Positions 1-4,458 of a DNA stretch of 5,687 nt are shown piece after piece; position 1 is the stretch's first letter, and every line of letters begins with the position of its first letter. The DNA is taken from the NCBI GenBank assembly GCA_025061865.1, contig JANXAA010000165.1, forward strand, positions 1-5,687. The letters run 5' to 3'. The notes below the pieces were generated by a model. It was not told the DNA's origin. It made no database searches and saw only the letters and a program-made list of their open reading frames with translations. The stretch is from Acidobacteriota bacterium. Its GTDB lineage: Bacteria; Acidobacteriota; HRBIN11. The position numbers were made by a program, and so were the translations under genes.

Positions 1-1
1 C

Positions 2-1138
2 GAGTGGGCCGCTACCCTCCGGAAGACCCTCGTCGACGACCTTACGTTCAGCCGCCTCTTTACGCTCCTGCCGGAGACGGCCTACGACGCTCTGCCGCCT
101 TATCGGGGCGAGACCGTGGACGTGGCGCCTTGGAAAGCCCAAGAGGTTCAGTTCCTGGTCCTCCTAAAGGTCGGCCGCGACCAGCAACAGATGTGGGCCG
201 AGGCCCGTCTGTGGGACGTCGCGACGAACGAACTCCGTCTTGGACGTCGCTACGCTTGGAACCCTAAGCTCGTCCGCCAGATGGCTCACCATTTCGCCGA
301 CGAGATCCTGGCTGCCCTCTTCGGAATCCGGGACCGCATCTTCACCTCCAAGATCGCCTTTTTCTCGACTCGGGACGGTAATCCCGAGATTTACGTGATG
401 GACTATGACGGAGAGAATCAAACCCGTATCACCCGCAACGACTACGTGGACCTGTTCCCGGACCTGCGGCCCCGCCACCATCAAATAGTCTTTACGTCTC
501 TTCGACAAGGCGTCTCGGCTCTGGTCCTCTTCGACCTCATCACCGGCCAGCTCCGGACTCTGGTGGACCGAGGGGGCCTGACCTCGACGCCCCAGTGGTC
601 ACCTGACGGCCAACGGATCGTCTTCGTCGGCGCTATGGACGGCAATGCCGAGATTTATGTCATCCAGGCTGACGGCACGGGTCTTCGGCGGTTGACGTTC
701 TCGAAGGCGATTGAGAGCTCGCCGACTTGGTCGCCCTCGGGGAACCAAATCGCCTTTACGTCGGACCGGTCGGGCCGCCCCCAAATTTACGTGATGGACG
801 CAGACGGCGGCAACGTCCGCCAATTGACCTTCTTCGGAGAATACAATGACCGTCCGACGTGGTCGCCCGACGGGGCCCGCCTGGCCTTCGTCTCCCGGCA
901 AGGCTTGATTTTCGACATTTATGTCTTGGACCTGACGACCAACGAAGTCATCCGTCTTACGGAAAATCAAGGTAGTAACGAATCCCCCGCCTGGGGCCCC
1001 GACGGGATTCACCTGGTGTTCGCATCGAACCGCACCGGCCGATTCCAGATCTATACGATGGACCGATGGGGCCGGGACGTCCGCCAACTCACCCATGCCG
1101 GAGAAAACAAGACGCCGGCATGGCGGCCTTTCGAATGA
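2..1138 (+). CDS. tolB: TolB, periplasmic beta-propeller of the Tol-Pal system (5' partial)
   Basis: TolB is the periplasmic beta-propeller that binds the lipoprotein Pal and links it to the inner-membrane TolQRA motor during envelope constriction. The frame is already open at base 2, so the true start and signal peptide lie upstream; 378 residues are visible, against roughly 430 for the family. The first ~115 residues match the TolB N-terminal domain (DDLTFSRLFTLLPE near the start; ADEILAALFG before the propeller). About six PD40/WD40-like blades follow, from about base 347, with motifs such as IYVMDADGG, STPQWSPDG, SSPTWSPSG and RPTWSPDG. The protein ends with a last-strand signature, KTPAWRPFE, comparable to FPAWSPYL at the end of E. 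coli TolB. Blade 2 is degenerate, with DLRPRHHQ where WSPDG is usual. An in-frame GTG at 116 is not a credible start because homology continues upstream of it. The next gene is pal, as is usual for tolB. Confidence 0.95.
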   Translation, partial: EWAATLRKTLVDDLTFSRLFTLLPETAYDALPPYRGETVDVAPWKAQEVQFLVLLKVGRDQQQMWAEARLWDVATNELRLGRRYAWNPKLVRQMAHHFADEILAALFGIRDRIFTSKIAFFSTRDGNPEIYVMDYDGENQTRITRNDYVDLFPDLRPRHHQIVFTSLRQGVSALVLFDLITGQLRTLVDRGGLTSTPQWSPDGQRIVFVGAMDGNAEIYVIQADGTGLRRLTFSKAIESSPTWSPSGNQIAFTSDRSGRPQIYVMDADGGNVRQLTFFGEYNDRPTWSPDGARLAFVSRQGLIFDIYVLDLTTNEVIRLTENQGSNESPAWGPDGIHLVFASNRTGRFQIYTMDRWGRDVRQLTHAGENKTPAWRPFE

Positions 1139-1151
1139 TGGAACGCCAGGC

Positions 1152-1228
1152 GGTTGGGTGCTGGGTGTTAGGCTTCTTGAGAAGGGCCTGGTACCCATCA
1201 CCCAACCCCGAACACCCAAGACCCGACC
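1152..1228 (+). repeat. Inverted 7-base-periodic repeat forming a strong hairpin in the tolB-pal spacer
   Basis: Seen directly: a G-rich arm has three heptads (GGTTGGG, TGCTGGG, TGTTAGG at 1152-1172). A C-rich arm has five heptads in register (CCCATCA, CCCAACC, CCGAACA, CCCAAGA, CCCGACC at 1194-1228). The reverse complements of the G-rich units match the same CCCAACA-like consensus. As RNA, 1152-1207 folds into one long hairpin of about 24 pairs. GGTTGGGTG pairs perfectly with CACCCAACC, then comes a C.U mismatch, TGGGT with ACCCA, three G.U wobbles, AGG with CCT, a two-base GG bulge, and CTTC with GAAG around a TTGA loop. There is no U-tract, so it does not look like a standard intrinsic terminator. 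Between co-directional genes it could act as an mRNA stabiliser, processing site or dispersed repeat; this is inference. Confidence 0.75.
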
Positions 1229-1230
1229 TC

Positions 1231-1237
1231 GGAGGTG
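1231..1237 (+). promoter_or_regulatory. Ribosome binding site of pal
   Basis: GGAGGTG, continuing as GGAGGTGA, is a full-length match to the anti-Shine-Dalgarno sequence. The GGAGG core lies six bases before the ATG at 1242, which fixes that start. It begins three bases after the last heptad of the upstream C-rich repeat, so repeat structure could affect its accessibility. Confidence 0.85.
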
Positions 1238-1241
1238 AACG

Positions 1242-1805
1242 ATGACGCCCCGGAACGCGTGGTTTGGGCTGTGGATTATCGTCGTGGCCTTGCTGGCCGT
1301 CGGCTGTCCCAAAAAGGCAAAGGTACCCCCACCGGCGCCAGCGCCAGCGGCGCCAGCGCCCTTGAAAGGGGAGCCGCCGCCCCAGCCGCCGACGACCCTG
1401 GAGGAGGCCGGCCGGGTCGAGGACATCACGGAGATTAGTCGCCGACTTCAACTATATGATATATTCTTTGATTTTGATAAGTACGATATTCGGCCTGACC
1501 AGCTCCCGCGGGCCGAAAAGCTGGCCGAGCTTTTAAAGCAGAACCCGAATTGGCGCATTCTCATCGAGGGTCACTGCGACGAGCGGGGGACCAGCGAGTA
1601 CAACATGAGTCTGGGGTGGCGGCGGGCGAATACCCTGCGGGACTTTCTGGTCAGTCGGGGTGTCGAGGCGGCTCGGATTCAGACGATCAGCTACGGTAAG
1701 GAGCGACCCTTTGCCCTGGGTTGTTCGCAGAAGCCGACTGTACAGGAGCGGGAAGACTGCTGGCAGTTGAACCGTCGGGCCCATCTGGTCGCCGTCGGAA
1801 AGTAA
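1242..1805 (+). CDS. pal: Pal, peptidoglycan-associated outer-membrane lipoprotein
   Basis: Pal anchors the outer membrane to peptidoglycan and is the partner of TolB. The 187-residue product begins with a lipoprotein signal (hydrophobic WFGLWIIVVALLAVGC; lipobox A-V-G-C with the acylated cysteine at residue 22; alanine at -3 is a tolerated variant). A Pro/Ala-rich linker follows (about residues 27-50). The OmpA-C peptidoglycan-binding domain then fills residues ~70-187. Its hallmarks are IFFDFDKYDIRPD, IEGHCDERGTSEYN (carrying the Asp/Gly/Thr group that contacts the diaminopimelate side chain in this family), SLGWRRA and the terminal LNRRAHLVAVG. Two cysteines, in GCSQ and EDCWQ, bracket the last loop and may form a disulfide. 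Length and layout are normal for Pal. It lies 103 bases after tolB, probably in the same transcript. No cpoB/ybgF follows; the next gene is convergent. Confidence 0.96.
   Translation: MTPRNAWFGLWIIVVALLAVGCPKKAKVPPPAPAPAAPAPLKGEPPPQPPTTLEEAGRVEDITEISRRLQLYDIFFDFDKYDIRPDQLPRAEKLAELLKQNPNWRILIEGHCDERGTSEYNMSLGWRRANTLRDFLVSRGVEAARIQTISYGKERPFALGCSQKPTVQEREDCWQLNRRAHLVAVGK
1334..1360 (+). repeat. 12-bp direct repeat encoding the Pal Ala/Pro linker
   Basis: GGCGCCAGCGCC occurs at 1334-1345 and again at 1349-1360, separated by AGC, so the copies are offset by 15 bases (five codons). They encode an alternating Ala-Pro stretch between the lipidated cysteine and the OmpA-like domain. An in-frame offset of this kind allows linker length to change by replication slippage without a frameshift. 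Confidence 0.8.
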
Positions 1806-1925
1806 GGCCGTACGGCGTAGGATGGGATACGCTCGTGCTGAGCGATGCTAGGTCAGGAAGGCCAAGGCTTGGGTGTCCTGTGGGCTTATGTTTCCTGCTA
1901 TCTCCTGGCCGACCGACCCCGATCC
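1806..1925. other. Convergent spacer between pal and the ABC permease gene, with weak hairpins
   Basis: This 120-base spacer holds no credible gene. It contains a perfect 10-bp palindrome GCCGTACGGC at 1807-1816, one base after the pal stop. A small hairpin, CGCTC/GAGCG with a five-base loop, lies at 1830-1844. A looser pairing joins GGCCAAGG (1860-1867) to CCTGGCC (1904-1910), supported by GGTC/GACC outside it. None has a downstream T-tract on either strand, so a terminator is expected here from gene orientation but not shown by sequence. Confidence 0.4.
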
Positions 1926-3428
1926 TCAGGTCCGGCGGGCTGCCTCCAGCCGCAAGCCCCGGGGGATGAGCCGGCGGTCCAGGCCCTCGAAGAGGGCCTG
2001 GACGGCCAAAGCCAGGAGGGCTGCCGGGATGGCGCCCTGCAGGATAGTCCCATGATCGTTTAGGTTCAAGCCGCTGATGATGGGCTCACCCAGGCCTCCG
2101 GCCCCGATGAGGGCCGCCAGGGTCGCCGTCCCGACGTTGATGACGGCGCTCGTCTTGATGCCCGCCAGGATCGTCCGGGCGGCCATCGGGAGGAAGACCT
2201 TCCGGAGCTGAGCGCCGGGTTCCAAGCCGAGGGCCGCCGCCGCATCCCGGAGGGCCGCTGGAATGTTTTGGAGGCCCGTCGCCGTGTTCCGCACGATCGG
2301 TAAGAGGCTATAAAGGAATAGGGCCACGACGGCTGTCGTGGGTCGAATGCCTAGGAAGGGCACGGGTACCAGTAGGGCCAGCAGGGCTAAGGAGGGAATC
2401 GTATAGATCATGCCCGTGATGCCTAGGATCAACTGGCTGGGGATCCCGGGTCGGCTCGCCCAAATTCCGAGAGGCACCCCGACTGCTACGGCCCACAGGA
2501 GCGACAGCCCGACGAGGAGCAGGTGTTGAAGTGTCCAGCGGACGATTTTCCGATGAATCGCTTCACCCCGGGTCTCGACTCCGAAGTAGAGGGCCGCGGC
2601 CCGGGTGTAGTCCTTGGACTGTTCAGCCTCGGCGTTGAGCCGCATCATGCGGGCCTCGTCCAGGGTCCCTGCTAGACGGCGGAGAGCCGCAACGGCCCGG
2701 GCGTCCAGGTCCAACCGATAGAGGAACACGGCCCGATAAGCCGGGAAGAAGCGTCGGTCGTCCTCCAAGACGACCAGGTCGTATTCGGCAATCTTGGCGT
2801 CAGTAGAATAGGCGTCCTTGACGTCGATGGCGCCCGTTTGTAGGGCCACATATCCCAGCGTGTGGTCGATACCCCGCACGTCCCTGGCCGAAAGTCCATA
2901 GGCTCGCCGCAGGGGTTCCCAGCCGTCCTGGCGTTTCAGAAATTCGTGGGTCAGACCGAACCGCAGATCCGGATAGCCCCGCAGGTCGCTGATCCGGCGG
3001 ATCCCCAAGGACTGGGCCCGGTCCCGGCGCATGACGAGGGCATAGGTGTTGTTAAACCCCAGATCGGCGGTCATGCCGACTCCGAAACGGGCCAAGGCTG
3101 TCCGGAGCTGAGCGGCGGTCGTCTTCCCGGGGATGCGCAGGATTTCCTCCTGGATCGTGCCCGTATAGTCGGGGTACACGTCGATGGCCCCCGCCTTCAG
3201 CGCCTGCCATAGGATGATCGTACCCCCCATGCCGGGACGATGGGTAGCCGGCACACCGGCCCGCTCGAGCTGGATACGAGCTATCTCGCCTAAGATGTAA
3301 GACTCAGTGAATTTCTTGGACCCGATGACGACGGGTCTCGTAAAGCCGATTCCCAGAGCCGGTCCGACCAGGAGTTGGCTGACGAAGATGACCGGAATCC
3401 ATGTCCACTGCCGCCAGGGCGGCTTCAT
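1926..3428 (-). CDS. Fused substrate-binding protein/permease of an osmoprotectant-type (OpuC/OsmF) ABC importer
   Basis: This 500-residue protein combines the extracytoplasmic solute-binding domain and the membrane channel of a quaternary-amine importer. Residues ~1-28 form a signal or anchor segment. Residues ~32-285 are an OpuAC-type binding domain with IGSKKFTESYILGE, GMGGT, VYPDYTGT, NNTYAL, DAYSTDAKI and LEDDRRFFPAYRAV. Residues ~298-482 are a ProW/OpuCB-like permease with about five hydrophobic segments. The EAA-type loop that docks on the ATPase is visible as DAAAALGLEPGAQLRKVFLP (395-414). The start is supported by AGAGGA eight bases upstream and by a 4-base ATGA overlap with the ATPase gene, which implies translational coupling. 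The binding domain precedes the permease, the reverse of OpuA/BusAB and EgtU fusions. Glycine betaine, choline, carnitine, proline betaine or ergothioneine are all possible; the sequence does not settle the ligand. Confidence 0.92.
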   Translation of the reverse strand: MKPPWRQWTWIPVIFVSQLLVGPALGIGFTRPVVIGSKKFTESYILGEIARIQLERAGVPATHRPGMGGTIILWQALKAGAIDVYPDYTGTIQEEILRIPGKTTAAQLRTALARFGVGMTADLGFNNTYALVMRRDRAQSLGIRRISDLRGYPDLRFGLTHEFLKRQDGWEPLRRAYGLSARDVRGIDHTLGYVALQTGAIDVKDAYSTDAKIAEYDLVVLEDDRRFFPAYRAVFLYRLDLDARAVAALRRLAGTLDEARMMRLNAEAEQSKDYTRAAALYFGVETRGEAIHRKIVRWTLQHLLLVGLSLLWAVAVGVPLGIWASRPGIPSQLILGITGMIYTIPSLALLALLVPVPFLGIRPTTAVVALFLYSLLPIVRNTATGLQNIPAALRDAAAALGLEPGAQLRKVFLPMAARTILAGIKTSAVINVGTATLAALIGAGGLGEPIISGLNLNDHGTILQGAIPAALLALAVQALFEGLDRRLIPRGLRLEAARRT

Positions 3429-4186
3429 GGCAGACTTCCTCTGGCGCCGACGGGCATAAAACCCGACCGCCGCTGGGCCGTGATGAATTGGGTTACGAAG
3501 GGGGTCGCCGGGCGTTCGATCAGGTCAGCCACCGTCCCCCGTTGGACGACGCGGCCTGCGTCCATGAGGACGACCTCATCGGCCAGGAACGCCGCCTCGG
3601 CCATGTCGTGGGTGACCAACAGGACTGTCTTGCCCAGCCGTGTGAAGATGGCCTTCAGGTCCTCCTGGAGTGCGGCCCGCACCATCGGGTCCAGGGCGCC
3701 CAGGGGTTCGTCCAGGAGCAGGACGTCGGGGTCCAGGACGAGAGCCCGCATGAGGCCCACTCGCTGGCGCTGGCCGCCCGAGAGCTCGGCCGGGTAGCGC
3801 CGTAAGGCGTCTGGTGGGAAACGGGTCAACTCGCACAGGGCCTGCAGGCGAGGCCGGACGACCTCGTCGGGTATCTTGAGATGACGGGGCATGAGGAGAA
3901 TATTCTGTTCGGCCGTAAGATGAGGGAAGAGGCCCCCTTCCTGGATGACATAGCCCATTCGTCGGCGGAACCGAAGGACGTTGTCCGGCCGCAAACGCTC
4001 CCCGTCCAGCTCGACAGAACCGGTCGTCGGCTCGACCAAGCCGACGATGATCTTGAGGACCGTCGACTTGCCGCATCCGCTGGGACCGATGAGGACGGTC
4101 GTTCGACCCGGGCATACGTCCAGAGTCATGGGGTGTAGGGCCCAGACGTCCCCATAACGTTTCGAAACATTCACGAGGCGGAGCAT
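3425..4186 (-). CDS. ABC transporter ATP-binding subunit, osmoprotectant/betaine type
   Basis: This is the cytoplasmic ATPase powering the importer encoded by the overlapping downstream gene. In the 253-residue product I see aromatic A-loop Tyr11, Walker A GPSGCGKST (34-42), Q-loop Gln82 in VIQEGGLFPH, signature LSGGQRQRVGLMRAL (135-149), Walker B DVLLLDEP (154-161), the D-loop around ALD and switch His193 in VTHDMAEA. All residues needed for ATP hydrolysis are present. I chose ATG 4186 because it begins the family-typical MLRLVNVSKRYG and has AAAGGG four bases upstream. The frame stays open to an ATG at 4366, but that extension is Arg/Pro-rich, looks non-coding and would run through the divergent promoter region. 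The protein ends soon after the ATPase core, so the tandem CBS domains that act as an ionic-strength or nucleotide sensor in OpuAA/OpuCA are absent. Its stop overlaps the permease start by ATGA. Confidence 0.94.
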   Translation of the reverse strand: MLRLVNVSKRYGDVWALHPMTLDVCPGRTTVLIGPSGCGKSTVLKIIVGLVEPTTGSVELDGERLRPDNVLRFRRRMGYVIQEGGLFPHLTAEQNILLMPRHLKIPDEVVRPRLQALCELTRFPPDALRRYPAELSGGQRQRVGLMRALVLDPDVLLLDEPLGALDPMVRAALQEDLKAIFTRLGKTVLLVTHDMAEAAFLADEVVLMDAGRVVQRGTVADLIERPATPFVTQFITAQRRSGFMPVGARGSLP

Positions 4187-4190
4187 CGCG

Positions 4191-4196
4191 CCCTTT
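4191..4196 (-). promoter_or_regulatory. Ribosome binding site of the ABC ATPase gene
   Basis: On the minus strand AAAGGG ends four bases before the ATG at 4186. It is a modest Shine-Dalgarno with tight spacing, but it favours the short, family-consistent start over the in-frame ATG 180 bases upstream. Confidence 0.5.
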
Positions 4197-4228
4197 GGGG
4201 GTGGATGAAGCGTGTCGACACTGAAGCG

Positions 4229-4234
4229 AATATA
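4229..4234 (-). promoter_or_regulatory. Candidate -10 element for the ABC importer operon
   Basis: TATATT on the minus strand sits in a short AT-rich island of an otherwise GC-rich spacer, about 43 bases upstream of the ATPase start. I see no good -35 hexamer at 16-18 bases; the best registers give GTGCAT or TGCATC. The promoter may be weak or activator-dependent, or the match may be chance. Confidence 0.35.
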
Positions 4235-4274
4235 TCGCAACCGTCTGGCCGATGCACACTCGGCAGGGCGGTTC

Positions 4275-4324
4275 GGTCCGTAAGGAGGGCCTCGGACCCG
4301 CTTTCCCGATCGTTGACGGGTCCG
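4275..4324. promoter_or_regulatory. Dyad cluster (GGTCCG / CGGACC / GGTCCG) touching the glmS -35 box
   Basis: GGTCCG at 4275-4280 is followed by CGGACCCG at 4293-4300 and CGGGTCCG at 4317-4324. The middle element can pair perfectly over 8 bases with the downstream copy (16-base gap). It can also pair over 6 with the upstream copy, extended by AGG/CCT around an AGGG loop after a TA bulge. The downstream arm starts inside the putative -35 hexamer. This could be an operator for a dimeric regulator or alternative hairpins. GGTCCG-like words are common in this genome, so chance is a real alternative. Confidence 0.4.
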
Positions 4325-4342
4325 GCAGGCGTGGTCTATAGT
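4313..4342 (+). promoter_or_regulatory. Sigma70-type promoter of glmS
   Basis: TTGACG (4313-4318) and TATAGT (4337-4342) each differ from consensus TTGACA/TATAAT at one base and are 18 bases apart. The expected start of transcription is near 4349, giving a leader of about 110 bases before the glmS ATG. This is the best promoter match I found in the window, and it lies in a divergent gene spacer where one is expected. Confidence 0.7.
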
Positions 4343-4378
4343 CAAGCAGGCGGATCGGAGGGTCACTCAGAGATGAGG

Positions 4379-4435
4379 TGGGTATTGGGGCGTGGGGTGA
4401 GTGCTCCCAATCTCCAGCTCCCAGGACCTACCACC
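4379..4435 (+). repeat. 7-base-periodic G-rich/C-rich inverted element in the glmS leader
   Basis: TGGGTAT, TGGGGCG and TGGGGTG (4379-4399) put a TGGG every 7 bases. After five bases a C-rich arm follows in 7-base units: CTCCCAA, TCTCCAG, CTCCCAG, GACCTAC (4404-4431). The arms can pair as TTGGGG (4385-4390) with TCCCAA (4405-4410). Outside that, GGTGG plus TA (4377-4384, one bulged G) pairs with TACCACC (4429-4435). Because the repeats have fixed spacing, the stem can also slip by one unit. The element lies wholly inside the predicted glmS 5' leader, 23 bases before the ATG. It resembles the tolB-pal spacer element in architecture, but the units differ in sequence. Confidence 0.5.
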
Positions 4436-4447
4436 GATTTTGGGCGT

Positions 4448-4452
4448 GGAGG
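4448..4452 (+). promoter_or_regulatory. Ribosome binding site of glmS
   Basis: GGAGG lies six bases before ATG 4459, a strong Shine-Dalgarno with normal spacing. The start is also fixed by the obligatory MCGI N-terminus, because the second residue must be the catalytic cysteine. Confidence 0.8.
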
Positions 4453-4458
4453 CCGTCC

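Noticed and set aside
116..118. GTG as the start of tolB
   Set aside because: The frame is open and TolB-like (DDLTFSRLF, LLPE) upstream of it, and there would be no signal peptide; the gene simply begins before the window.
1152..1228. CRISPR array or rho-independent terminator
   Set aside because: Units are 7 bases and degenerate with no spacers, so this is not CRISPR. The hairpin is followed by C-rich sequence rather than a T-run and lies between co-directional, functionally paired genes.
599..1429. 276-codon open frame on the minus strand opposite tolB and pal
   Set aside because: It is antisense to two clear genes, its Gly/Arg/Ala-rich composition mirrors their codon bias, and it crosses the repeat spacer. 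This is a typical high-GC shadow frame.
1866..1886. Third copy of the 7-base-periodic element in the pal-permease spacer
   Set aside because: It contains TTGGG and TGTGGG, but the G-runs are 11 bases apart and there is no matching C-rich heptad arm.
3401..3805. Long plus-strand frames opposite the ABC ATPase gene
   Set aside because: These are antisense to a gene with complete Walker, signature and switch motifs; their translations show no domain-like pattern.
4187..4366. Sixty-residue N-terminal extension of the ABC ATPase from ATG 4366
   Set aside because: The extension is Arg/Pro-rich, unlike any ABC ATPase N-terminus, and would cover the divergent promoter region. ATG 4186 gives the normal family start with its own RBS.
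4360..4397. G-quadruplex on the plus strand of the glmS leader
   Set aside because: There are only three closely spaced GGG runs; the fourth is about 17 bases away, too far for a standard motif.
4349..4458. glmS ribozyme/riboswitch in the glmS leader
   Set aside because: The conserved glmS ribozyme core (AGCGCC-type cleavage-site region and pseudoknot segments) is not recognisable, and the ~110-base leader is short for it. The structured element present is a different 7-base-periodic repeat.
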